11,701 nucleotides of DNA from the NCBI GenBank assembly GCA_030151565.1, contig JASLDM010000038.1, forward strand, positions 1-11,701. The letters are read 5' to 3'. A model generated the notes under the pieces. The model saw only the letters and a list, made by a program, of their open reading frames with translations, searched no databases and had not been told where the DNA came from. Made by a program: the position numbers and the translations under genes. The stretch is from Flavobacterium sp. (GTDB lineage: Bacteria; Bacteroidota; Bacteroidia; Flavobacteriales; Flavobacteriaceae). Of the stretch, positions 1 to 6,420 are shown one piece after another (the stretch's first letter is position 1; each line of letters opens with the position of its first letter).

Positions 1-1
1 A

Positions 2-97
2 TTTACTTACAAAAAAGAGAGAATTACCGAATTGAGTAACATGCCATTTATGGATGAAGAAAAGCCGAATAAAGATTCAAATTTAGATAAGTTATGA
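2..97 (+). CDS. ccoQ: Probable CcoQ (cbb3 oxidase small subunit), C-terminal fragment
   Basis: An open frame enters from the left edge and ends at TGA 95-97, giving 31 residues that begin FTYKKERITEL and finish with a charged tail (DEEKPNKDSNLDKL). The start lies outside the window. CcoQ/FixQ is a tiny single-helix subunit of the cbb3 oxidase, and its cytosolic part usually follows the helix as a Tyr-Lys/Arg-rich stretch; that fits what is seen here. The stop overlaps the ccoP start as ATGA, which indicates translational coupling in one operon. The identification rests mostly on position before ccoP and on the tail composition, because the membrane helix is not in the window. Confidence 0.72.
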   Translation, partial: FTYKKERITELSNMPFMDEEKPNKDSNLDKL

Positions 98-1044
98 AAA
101 GATTTTTCCCAGTTTATGTCAGAGTGCCATTGCTCTTCGTTCTATTCTACTTTGCGTTAGAGCTGCTAATTGACTCTGGAGATAAGCCAGCATTTATAGA
201 ACATCCGATTGTTTTAATACTTTTAGGGTTATTCTTATTTGCTTTGATTGCAGTAGAGATTGTAGCTGCAGCTACAAATAAAATAATGGATCGCTTGATG
301 ACAGCTGAAGAACGTGCTGAAAAGGAACGACTTGAAAAGTTACCTTTAGGACAGTCACCTGCAATCAAGAAAATTATGGCAAAATTAACTCGTTCAAAAT
401 CTATTGAGAGTGAAGGAGAGTTAATGTTAGATCATGATTATGATGGAATTAAAGAGTTAGATAATGAATTACCGCCTTGGTGGGTTGGATTATTCTATGT
501 AACAATCATTTTCTCGGTAGTGTACATATTAAGATTCCACGTATTTAATGGAGATAATCAAGTAGTTGAATTTGAAAAAGAAATGATTGCAGCAAAAGCA
601 GCTGTTGAGGAATACAAAAAAACAGCTCCAGATATGCTTACAGCAGATCAAGTTGTGTTTTCTGATGATCCAGCGGTAATAGCAGGAGGTAAGAATCTTT
701 TCGATACAAACTGTGTTGCTTGTCACCGTGCTGATGGTGGTGGTGGAATTGGACCAAACCTTACAGATGAATTCTGGATCTTAGGAGGGGGAATGAAAAA
801 CATTTTCAATACTATAATGGAAGGTGGACGTGACGGAAAAGGAATGGTTGCTTGGAAATCTATAATCAAGCCTTCGGACATTGAGAAAATAGCAAGTTAT
901 ATTATTACCCTACAAGGAACAAATCCTGCAGATGCAAAAGCAGCTGAAGGAGAGGTTTGGGTAGATGAAGCAGTCGCAACTGGAGCTGAAGAAGCAACAG
1001 GCGAAGGCGAAGTGGCAGAAACAGAAGAAGTTATTGCAGAGTAA
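94..1044 (+). CDS. ccoP: cbb3-type cytochrome c oxidase subunit CcoP, single-heme form
   Basis: This is the membrane-anchored c-type cytochrome subunit of the cbb3 terminal oxidase, which passes electrons to the catalytic subunit under low oxygen. The 316 residues show two N-terminal hydrophobic segments (about 11-26 and 38-60), a charged cytoplasmic stretch, a third helix after the conserved PPWW (127-151), and then a periplasmic cytochrome c domain. That domain has one heme site, C207-V-A-C210-H211, followed by GIGPNLT, with M251 in GKGMVAW as the likely axial ligand. Classical proteobacterial CcoP carries two CXXCH motifs and one N-terminal helix; only one motif is present here, as is usual for Bacteroidota. 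The last ~35 residues are an Ala/Glu-rich acidic tail. The ATG overlaps the upstream stop by four bases, supporting this start. Confidence 0.95.
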   Translation: MKRFFPVYVRVPLLFVLFYFALELLIDSGDKPAFIEHPIVLILLGLFLFALIAVEIVAAATNKIMDRLMTAEERAEKERLEKLPLGQSPAIKKIMAKLTRSKSIESEGELMLDHDYDGIKELDNELPPWWVGLFYVTIIFSVVYILRFHVFNGDNQVVEFEKEMIAAKAAVEEYKKTAPDMLTADQVVFSDDPAVIAGGKNLFDTNCVACHRADGGGGIGPNLTDEFWILGGGMKNIFNTIMEGGRDGKGMVAWKSIIKPSDIEKIASYIITLQGTNPADAKAAEGEVWVDEAVATGAEEATGEGEVAETEEVIAE

Positions 1045-1076
1045 ATTTTATTATAAATATGCTAACATAAATAAAC

Positions 1077-1108
1077 TAGGCTGAGGAAATTGTTTTTTTC
1101 TCAGCCTA
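1077..1108 (+). promoter_or_regulatory. Intercistronic hairpin between ccoP and ccoG
   Basis: The arms TAGGCTGAG (1077-1085) and CTCAGCCTA (1100-1108) are perfect reverse complements. The stem extends inward through a G-T pair and three A-T pairs (1086-1089 with 1096-1099), giving about 13 bp around a six-base loop. A run of seven T lies in the loop side of the 3' arm rather than after the stem, and the sequence that follows is AATTTAAAAAA, so it does not look like a standard intrinsic terminator. It sits in the 86-base gap between ccoP and ccoG and could act as a partial terminator, a processing site or a 3'-end stabiliser for the structural-gene part of the transcript. The role is inferred; the structure is read directly. 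Confidence 0.6.
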
Positions 1109-1130
1109 ATTTAAAAAATCAAGTTTTAAA

Positions 1131-2549
1131 ATGGCAAAATTACCTGACGAAAGTTTTAGAGATTCTATCGGAACTATCAGTGAAGATGGAAAAAGGGTTT
1201 GGATGTTTCCAAAGAAACCATCTGGACGTTATTACGACAAAAGAAAAATCGTTAGTTACTTATTAATCATTTTTCTTATAGCGGCTCCATTTATAAAAGT
1301 AAATGGGAATCAGTTCTTATTATTTAATGTAATCGATAGAAAGTTCAATATTTTTGGATTTCCTTTCTGGCCTCAAGATTTTTATTTAGTTGTTATTTCA
1401 ATGATAATTGGGGTTGTGTTTGTGACACTCTTTACAGTGTCCTTTGGTCGTATATTCTGTGGTTGGATTTGTCCACAAACTATTTTTATGGAGATGGTTT
1501 TTAGACGCATCGAATTTTGGATTGACGGGGATAGAGGAGCTCAAATGCGACTTAAAAAACAAAAGTGGAATGCAGAAAAGATTAGAAAGAGATTATTGAA
1601 GTGGTTTATCTTTTTCTTGATTTCCTTTATTATTGCCAATGTTTTTCTCTCATATATCATCGGTAGTGATGAGGTTTTAGCCTTAGTTGAGGAGGGACCA
1701 ATGGCGAATGTAAGAACGCTTATCAGTCTGTTGATTTTTACCTCTGTTTTCTATTTTGTATTTACTTGGTTTAGAGAGCAAGTTTGTATCATTGCTTGTC
1801 CATATGGTAGATTACAAGGCGTATTGTTAGATAATAAATCTATAATTGTTGCTTATGACTACGTGAGAGGTGAAGGAGAAAATGGTAGAGCTAAGCTTAA
1901 AAAGAGTGTAGACAGAGAAGAAGCAGGATTTGGCGATTGTATTGATTGTCGTCAATGTGTAAATGTTTGTCCAACAGGAATTGATATCCGTAACGGAACT
2001 CAGTTAGAGTGTGTAAACTGTACCGCTTGTATTGATGAATGTGACCACATGATGGATAGTGCAGGATTTGAAAGAGGTTTAATACGTTATGCTTCTGAGG
2101 ATGAGATTGCCAAAAATGAGAAGTTCAAGTTTACTCCTAGAATGAAAGGATATGTAGCTGTGCTAAGTATTTTAATAGGAATTCTAGTTGGATTATTGTT
2201 CTTAAGAACTGATGTAGAAGCTACAGTGCTGCGTTTACCAGGACAGACTTTTGAACATAAAGGAGAAATGATCAGTAATGTTTATACTTATAAAATTGTA
2301 AACAAAACGGTTAAGGATTTCGATGATATTCATTTTAAATTAATCGAACCTGATGGGCGTGTGATTTTGGTTGGAAATGATAACATCAAAGTAGAAAAAG
2401 AGAATTATGCACAAGGAACTCTTTTTGTTGAAATACATCCAGCCTTTTTAAAAGGACATAAAACTAAAATTAAGATAGAAGTTTATGATGGCGATAGATT
2501 GGTTCAGACAACATCAACAAACTTTTTGAGTCCTAGAAGTTTTAATTAA
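1131..2549 (+). CDS. ccoG: CcoG/FixG/RdxA-type cbb3 oxidase accessory protein (polyferredoxin)
   Basis: This is a membrane-bound iron-sulfur assembly factor for cbb3 oxidase; the Rhodobacter CcoG has been reported to reduce Cu(II), feeding copper into the oxidase. The 472 residues contain four hydrophobic segments in the N-terminal half (about 40-57, 84-106, 158-178, 193-213), with the conserved C110-GWI-C114-P and C219-IIA-C223-P motifs. A dicluster ferredoxin domain follows: C270, C273, C276, C280-P and C294, C297, C300, C304. A fifth helix (about 341-361) leads to a C-terminal Ig-like FixG_C domain of about 110 residues. All eight ferredoxin cysteines are present and the length is normal for the family. 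It lies between ccoP and ccoH in the standard order. The ATG start has no clear Shine-Dalgarno, as is usual here. Confidence 0.95.
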   Translation: MAKLPDESFRDSIGTISEDGKRVWMFPKKPSGRYYDKRKIVSYLLIIFLIAAPFIKVNGNQFLLFNVIDRKFNIFGFPFWPQDFYLVVISMIIGVVFVTLFTVSFGRIFCGWICPQTIFMEMVFRRIEFWIDGDRGAQMRLKKQKWNAEKIRKRLLKWFIFFLISFIIANVFLSYIIGSDEVLALVEEGPMANVRTLISLLIFTSVFYFVFTWFREQVCIIACPYGRLQGVLLDNKSIIVAYDYVRGEGENGRAKLKKSVDREEAGFGDCIDCRQCVNVCPTGIDIRNGTQLECVNCTACIDECDHMMDSAGFERGLIRYASEDEIAKNEKFKFTPRMKGYVAVLSILIGILVGLLFLRTDVEATVLRLPGQTFEHKGEMISNVYTYKIVNKTVKDFDDIHFKLIEPDGRVILVGNDNIKVEKENYAQGTLFVEIHPAFLKGHKTKIKIEVYDGDRLVQTTSTNFLSPRSFN

Positions 2550-2571
2550 AAGAATTAAAAAAAACAATATT

Positions 2572-3024
2572 ATGAAATTTAATTGGGGAACAGGTTTGGC
2601 GATCGGAATGGGACTGTTTATGATCTTTATACTTCAGTACGTGATACGTGTACAGATGGATAGTGGTCTAGATAATGAATTAGTCACAGAGGATTATTAC
2701 CAACAAGAGGTTGAAGTAGATGGTAAGTATGATAGAGAGGTAAATTCAAAATCATTAGTGCACCCAGTTGTAATTACTTCTGATATGAATCAAGGAATTT
2801 CCATTGATTTTCCAGAGGAATTTGAATATTCGAAAATTAAAGGTAAAGTATCCCTTTATAGACCGTCCAACCAAAAATTAGACTTTGAAATTCCTATCTC
2901 ATTGTCTTCTTCAAATTTGCTCATACCTAACAAAGATTTGGTTGGCGGTCGTTGGGATATTGCTGTCGAGTGGAGCTATAATGGTGTGCATTATAGAAAT
3001 AGCGAGATTTTAAATTTAAAATAG
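2572..3024 (+). CDS. ccoH: FixH/CcoH-family cbb3 oxidase assembly protein
   Basis: This is a small membrane protein of the FixH family, needed for assembly or stability of cbb3 oxidase. The 150 residues begin with MKFNWGTG, followed by one hydrophobic helix (about 6-25) and then a periplasmic beta-rich domain. The stretch after the helix contains EDYYQQEVEVDGKYDRE, matching the tyrosine-containing post-helix segment seen in FixH proteins. The C-terminal part (GGRWDIAVEWSYNGVHYR) resembles the tail of the family domain. It starts 22 bases after ccoG and ends 6 bases before the next gene, so it is almost certainly co-transcribed with both. Function is assigned by family pattern and gene order; sequence conservation of FixH is low in general. 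Confidence 0.88.
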   Translation: MKFNWGTGLAIGMGLFMIFILQYVIRVQMDSGLDNELVTEDYYQQEVEVDGKYDREVNSKSLVHPVVITSDMNQGISIDFPEEFEYSKIKGKVSLYRPSNQKLDFEIPISLSSSNLLIPNKDLVGGRWDIAVEWSYNGVHYRNSEILNLK

Positions 3025-3030
3025 GCTAAT

Positions 3031-3726
3031 TTGATTACAGCATTTGTTTTTGGTTTAATAAGTAGCTTACATTGCATTGGGATGTGTGGTCCCATTGCAA
3101 TGATGCTACCTATATCTCGAAATAATCCTGCGAAAAAAGTAATTCAAATATGTACGTATCATTTAGGACGTATTACTTCTTATGCCCTTTTAGGGCTTGT
3201 TTTTGGTCTTTTTGGTAAAGGTTTGTTTTTAGCAGGAATTCAACAGCAACTATCAATTGTTGTAGGTCTTTTAATGATTGTTTATGTTGTTGTTCCTCAA
3301 AATAAATTAGGTAAGTTGAATTTTTTAAAACCTATCTATAAATTAATTCAATCTTTAAAAAAAGCTTTAGGAAAGCAGTTTAAAAAACAGTCCTTCGGAT
3401 CTCTTTATGCAATTGGATTTTTCAATGGTTTTCTTCCTTGCGGTATGGTGTATGTTGCTCTTTTTGGAGCACTAACTATGCAAGACATAGGCTTAGGAGC
3501 GCTATATATGGTGTTTTTCGGTTTGGGGACTATTCCATTAATGAGTACAATGGTATATATTCGAGATCTATTTTCTGATAAAGTTAGATTTACAATTTTG
3601 AAGTACTATCCAATAATCATACTGATTTTTGGAATTTTATTTATTGTTCGTGGATTAGGACTTGATATTCCGTTTTTATCACCTGATACCTTGAGCTTAT
3701 TTGTGCAGCCTGAAGCTAATTGTTAG
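3031..3726 (+). CDS. Six-helix DsbD_2 / TauE-SafE-like membrane protein of the cbb3 operon
   Basis: This 231-residue integral membrane protein is probably the last gene of the cbb3 maturation cluster. An in-frame TAA (3028-3030) lies directly before TTG 3031, and the first ATG would fall at residue 18 inside the conserved HCIGMCGP motif, so TTG is the only sensible start. About six hydrophobic segments are visible (near 1-26, 42-67, 74-90, 122-150, 152-177, 193-212). Cysteines C15 and C19 in H-C-I-G-M-C-G-P, and C137 in G-F-L-P-C-G-M, lie at or in helices, as in the DsbD_2 family (often labelled sulfite exporter or UreH-like). That family occurs beside CcoG/CcoH in many Bacteroidota; a role in copper or thiol handling for oxidase assembly is inference, and sulfite export is unlikely in this context. 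The protein ends in Cys. Confidence 0.85.
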   Translation: MITAFVFGLISSLHCIGMCGPIAMMLPISRNNPAKKVIQICTYHLGRITSYALLGLVFGLFGKGLFLAGIQQQLSIVVGLLMIVYVVVPQNKLGKLNFLKPIYKLIQSLKKALGKQFKKQSFGSLYAIGFFNGFLPCGMVYVALFGALTMQDIGLGALYMVFFGLGTIPLMSTMVYIRDLFSDKVRFTILKYYPIIILIFGILFIVRGLGLDIPFLSPDTLSLFVQPEANC

Positions 3727-3827
3727 TGAGAAAGTAGTTCAATTGAGCTAACAGCATAAATATTTTAAAAAAAAACAAACACAATAATAAATGGAATTGC
3801 CTTAGTATGAGTCGATTCAATTTTGAT

Positions 3828-3847
3828 CATCTATAAAGATGCTTTTT
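3828..3847 (+). terminator. Weak terminator candidate after the cbb3 operon
   Basis: CATCT (3828-3832) and AGATG (3837-3841) can form a five-base-pair stem with an ATAA loop, followed by C and five T. The stem is short and A/T-rich, and it sits about 100 bases after the last cbb3 gene. It is the only stem-plus-T-run seen between that gene and the tRNA promoter, so it is listed as a possible transcript end with low confidence. Confidence 0.3.
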
Positions 3848-3871
3848 AGTGTATTTTTTTCTTCAAAATGA

Positions 3872-3902
3872 TTTGTAAAAAAATAAAAGTATACTATATT
3901 TG
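3872..3902 (+). promoter_or_regulatory. Bacteroidetes-type promoter of the tRNA-Thr gene
   Basis: TTTG at 3872-3875 and TATATTTG at 3895-3902 match the -33 (TTTG/TTG) and -7 (TAnnTTTG) consensus of the Bacteroidetes primary sigma factor, with a 19-base spacer inside the known 17-23 range. Transcription would start around 3908-3910, roughly ten bases before the mature tRNA at 3920. This is the best promoter match seen in the window and supports the phylum assignment. Confidence 0.8.
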
Positions 3903-3919
3903 CAATCTCAAAATGAGTC

Positions 3920-3993
3920 GCCGGTGTAGCTCAGCTGGCTAGAGCAGCTGATTTGTAATCAGCAGGTCGTGGGTTCGAGTCCCTCCATCGGCT
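3920..3993 (+). tRNA. tRNA-Thr (anticodon TGT)
   Basis: A complete cloverleaf of 74 bases is visible. The acceptor arm GCCGGTG (3920-3926) pairs with CATCGGC (3986-3992, one G-T pair) and is followed by discriminator T 3993. The anticodon stem GCTGA/TCAGC flanks the loop TTTGTAA, with anticodon TGT at 3954-3956, which reads ACA (Thr). The T-arm carries GGGTTCGAGTCCC. The 3' CCA is not encoded (the next bases are CAA), so it must be added by nucleotidyltransferase. It stands alone, with its own promoter and terminator. No direct repeat of its 3' end was seen elsewhere in the window, so there is no sign that it has served as an integration site here. Confidence 0.97.
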
Positions 3994-3994
3994 C

Positions 3995-4028
3995 AAAAAA
4001 GCTTCCTTGTTCAAGGAAGCTTTTTTTT
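3995..4028 (+). terminator. Intrinsic terminator of tRNA-Thr
   Basis: GCTTCCTTG (4001-4009) and CAAGGAAGC (4012-4020) form a nine-base-pair stem, extendable outward by six A-T pairs (3995-4000 with 4021-4026). Eight T follow the GC-containing stem at 4021-4028. The stem starts immediately after the tRNA, so this is its transcript end. Confidence 0.93.
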
Positions 4029-4104
4029 ATTTACAAAAGTTTCTTCTCAAATAAATTCTACTTAATAATCGTGTTTTTCTTCGGATTTTAGTAAATTTAT
4101 ATGC

Positions 4105-4120
4105 AGCTTAATTTTAAGCT
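4105..4120. repeat. Inverted repeat AGCTTAA-TT-TTAAGCT upstream of the SnoaL-like gene
   Basis: Two seven-base arms, AGCTTAA (4105-4111) and TTAAGCT (4114-4120), are perfect reverse complements with a two-base centre, 34 bases before the next start codon. It lies next to weak -7-like boxes (TAATTTTA at 4109-4116 and TAAACTTG at 4124-4131) that lack a convincing -33 element. It could be an operator; in such A/T-rich sequence it may also be chance. Confidence 0.35.
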
Positions 4121-4154
4121 TTCTAAACTTGTATTAATTTAAAACCTTTTTACA

Positions 4155-4532
4155 ATGGAATTTACCCCAAAGAAAGAAATAGCAAAACAGTTTTTGACTC
4201 TTATTGGAAATGGGGAGATCGATAAAGCTTTTGCTAATTATACAGCGCAGGATTTTAAACATCACAATCCTTTTTTTGCGAAAGAAAAAACAGCTTTGGT
4301 AGCTGGTATGAAAGAGCAGTTTGCTTCTTTTCCTGAAATGAAAGTAACTATTTTACGGTTAATAGAACAAAATGATTTAGTTATGGCACATTCTGTTGTT
4401 AAGAGACAACCAAAAGCACAGGAGGTGGTAGTTGTTCACATTTTTAGATTTAAAGAGCATTTGATAACAGAGTTTTGGGACATCCTTCAGCAAGTACCTG
4501 ATGTAATTGTTAACGAGAACGGGACTTATTAG
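4155..4532 (+). CDS. SnoaL-like / NTF2-fold protein
   Basis: The 125-residue product has the size and pattern of the SnoaL-like branch of the NTF2-fold superfamily, small alpha+beta barrels that often act as isomerases, cyclases or binding proteins. Visible family marks are the first helix pair (residues 6-28, LTLIGNGEIDKAFANY), the H36-H37-N38-P39-F motif equivalent to the usual QHNP, a middle strand with DLVMAHSVVKR (74-84), and the E106-F-W-D109 motif near the C-terminus. No signal peptide is seen, so it is probably cytoplasmic. The substrate cannot be told from the sequence. It is the first gene of a tight co-directional group; the next start is 20 bases after its stop. The ATG start is the first in frame and fits the family N-terminus. 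Confidence 0.85.
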   Translation: MEFTPKKEIAKQFLTLIGNGEIDKAFANYTAQDFKHHNPFFAKEKTALVAGMKEQFASFPEMKVTILRLIEQNDLVMAHSVVKRQPKAQEVVVVHIFRFKEHLITEFWDILQQVPDVIVNENGTY

Positions 4533-4552
4533 TAAAATAAAATCAGTTTGAT

Positions 4553-4870
4553 TTGGAATTTGGGAATTGGAAAAAACACTTCTATAAAAATGGAAGAATA
4601 GCTTCTGAAGGAGCAATTGTAGATGGAAAAAAAGAAGGTGTTTGGACCTATTATTTAGCAAATGGTAAGATAAAGTCAAAAGGCGATTTTCAAAGTAATA
4701 AGATGCAAGGACTTTGGTCTTGGTATCGAAGTAATGGGCAATTAATGCAAGCTGGGAGTTTTGTTAATGACAAAAAAGAAGGCGTTTGGGAACGATTTGA
4801 TGCCACCGGAAAAAAAGTATCTAGAGTTTTTTTTGAGAATGGGATTAAGGTAGCTGCAGAGGAAATATAA
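4553..4870 (+). CDS. MORN_2 / YwqK-like repeat protein
   Basis: The 105-residue product consists of four units with a 24-residue period starting near residues 9, 33, 57 and 81. Each unit reads roughly Y-x2-NG-x-[IL]-x5-G-x(4-6)-K-x-G-x-W, the pattern of MORN_2 repeats annotated as 'toxin-antitoxin YwqK family antitoxin'. That label comes from a Bacillus gene; no partner toxin is visible here, so an antitoxin role is not supported. No signal peptide is seen. The start is TTG 4553: an in-frame TAA lies at 4538-4540 and no ATG precedes the first repeat, which makes TTG the only start that keeps all four repeats. It lies between the SnoaL-like gene (20 bases) and cardiolipin synthase (21 bases). 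Confidence 0.78.
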   Translation: MEFGNWKKHFYKNGRIASEGAIVDGKKEGVWTYYLANGKIKSKGDFQSNKMQGLWSWYRSNGQLMQAGSFVNDKKEGVWERFDATGKKVSRVFFENGIKVAAEEI

Positions 4871-4891
4871 AATTTTGAATGGTTTTGAAAT

Positions 4892-6367
4892 ATGATTGTA
4901 ACACAATACGATTGGTTTATTTATATTGAAATAGCATATTTGATTGGAGTATGTTTCATTGCATTAAGAGTGATTTATGATTCTAATTCAACTTCCAAGG
5001 CTTTAGCGTATTTATTACTTATCTTTTTTGTTCCCATTTTTGGAGTAATTTTTTATTTTTCATTTGGAGTAAATTATCGTAAACGAAAAATGTTTACAAA
5101 AAAATTGAAAGCAGATGATGCATACGGAGATCATCTGAATGAAAGATTACAAGCGATTCATTTAAGTTTTAAGCAAGGAAGAAATCCTTTAGTACAACAA
5201 AATCGAACACTTATAAAAATGCTTTCAAATTCTAACATGGGAGATAATCCATTGTTAATAGATAATCGGGTTGATATTCTGAGGAATGGTGAGAATTATT
5301 TTCCAAAGCTTATAGAGGATCTTAGAAATGCGAAAGAGTATATACATATCGAATATTATATTTACGAAGATGATATTGTAGGTAGGGAAATTGCCGATGT
5401 TTTAATAGCAAAATCGAGGGAGGGTGTTTCGGTTCGTTTTATTTATGATGATTTTGGATGTCGTTCGATTCGAAAAACCATTGTTAAGGAATTGCTAGAT
5501 GCCGGCGTGGAAGCCTATCCGTTTAATGAAATTATTTGGATTGCGTTAGCTAATCGAATGAATTATAGAAATCACCGTAAAATTGTTGTTATTGATGGTA
5601 TAATAGGATATACTGGAGGAATAAATGTTTCTGCGCGCTATGATAATAGAAAGAAAATGAGAAACGATCGCTTTTGGCGTGATACGCATATGCGTATTGA
5701 AGGGAATGGGACTTTTGGATTACAGCATATTTTTTTATGTGATTGGAACTTTTGTAGTGGACAAAATTTATTGATTAATCAAACGTTTTTTCCTGAGATT
5801 TCAAGTAAAGAAGATCGCAAACTTCCTGTCCAAATAATTTCTTCTGGACCAGATTCTGATTTGCCTAGTATTCTTTATAGTGTTTTACAATCGATACACA
5901 ATGCACAAAGTGAAATTCTAATTACTACTCCATATTATATTCCAGATGAATCATTGCAACAGGCTATTATTATGGCAGCAATGAGTGGGAAGAAAGTAAA
6001 GATCTTATTGCCGGGGATTACTGATTCTAAATTGGTAAAATGGGCTTCAGAATCTTATTTTGAAGAACTGTTGAAAGTAGGTGTTGAGCTTTATTTTTAT
6101 CAGAAAGGATTTATCCACGCAAAGACATTTGTTACAGATTCTGGAGTAAGTTCAATAGGTACTTGTAATTTGGATCACCGTAGTTTTGATTTGAATTTTG
6201 AAGTTAATGCTATGATTTACGATCAAGAATTCGCTCAAGAAATGCGTACGATGTTTTATGAAGATTGTAAACATGCAACTAAGTTAGAATATCATCAATG
6301 GCATAAAAGATCAAAATGGCATCGTTTCAAGAATAGCTGTATTCGATTGCTATCTCCTTTGTTATAA
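4892..6367 (+). CDS. cls: Cardiolipin synthase (phospholipase D family)
   Basis: This enzyme condenses two phosphatidylglycerol molecules into cardiolipin and glycerol at the inner membrane. The 491 residues show two N-terminal transmembrane helices (about 10-28 and 37-59), as in ClsA-type enzymes, then a linker and two phospholipase D domains. Both HKD motifs are intact: H228-R-K230-x4-D235, followed by GGIN, and H409-A-K411-x4-D416, followed by GTCN. The end of the protein is basic (HKRSKWHRFKNS). Length and order are normal for bacterial Cls. It lies 21 bases after the MORN_2 gene and 53 before an alpha/beta hydrolase, probably in one transcript. Other PLD-family activities cannot be excluded, but the N-terminal helices favour cardiolipin synthase. 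Confidence 0.95.
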   Translation: MIVTQYDWFIYIEIAYLIGVCFIALRVIYDSNSTSKALAYLLLIFFVPIFGVIFYFSFGVNYRKRKMFTKKLKADDAYGDHLNERLQAIHLSFKQGRNPLVQQNRTLIKMLSNSNMGDNPLLIDNRVDILRNGENYFPKLIEDLRNAKEYIHIEYYIYEDDIVGREIADVLIAKSREGVSVRFIYDDFGCRSIRKTIVKELLDAGVEAYPFNEIIWIALANRMNYRNHRKIVVIDGIIGYTGGINVSARYDNRKKMRNDRFWRDTHMRIEGNGTFGLQHIFLCDWNFCSGQNLLINQTFFPEISSKEDRKLPVQIISSGPDSDLPSILYSVLQSIHNAQSEILITTPYYIPDESLQQAIIMAAMSGKKVKILLPGITDSKLVKWASESYFEELLKVGVELYFYQKGFIHAKTFVTDSGVSSIGTCNLDHRSFDLNFEVNAMIYDQEFAQEMRTMFYEDCKHATKLEYHQWHKRSKWHRFKNSCIRLLSPLL

Positions 6368-6420
6368 TGTTGACAAAAGATAGTTTTTTTAAATTCAGAT
6401 GGATTAGATATTTTTGCTAG

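Noticed and set aside
147..726. Two open frames on the - strand inside ccoP (147-368 and 529-726)
   Set aside because: They lie opposite a well-supported gene, have low-complexity or Cys/Phe-rich products with no family pattern, and have no promoter or spacing evidence.
3727..3919. Small gene or regulatory RNA between the cbb3 cluster and the tRNA
   Set aside because: Only very short ATG frames are present (fewer than 10 codons), and no structured element beyond a weak five-base-pair stem could be seen.
3920..3993. tRNA-Thr as an attachment site for an integrated element
   Set aside because: No integrase gene and no second copy of the tRNA 3' end were seen in the window; the flanking genes are ordinary chromosomal ones.
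4377..4679. Open frame on the - strand across the SnoaL/MORN_2 junction
   Set aside because: It is antisense to two recognisable genes, and its product is a Leu/Phe-rich shadow sequence without a domain.
6409..6416. TATTTTTG before the alpha/beta hydrolase as a promoter
   Set aside because: It matches TAnnTTTG but lies only 5 bases before the ATG, so transcription would begin at or inside the gene, and there is no -33 element at the right distance.
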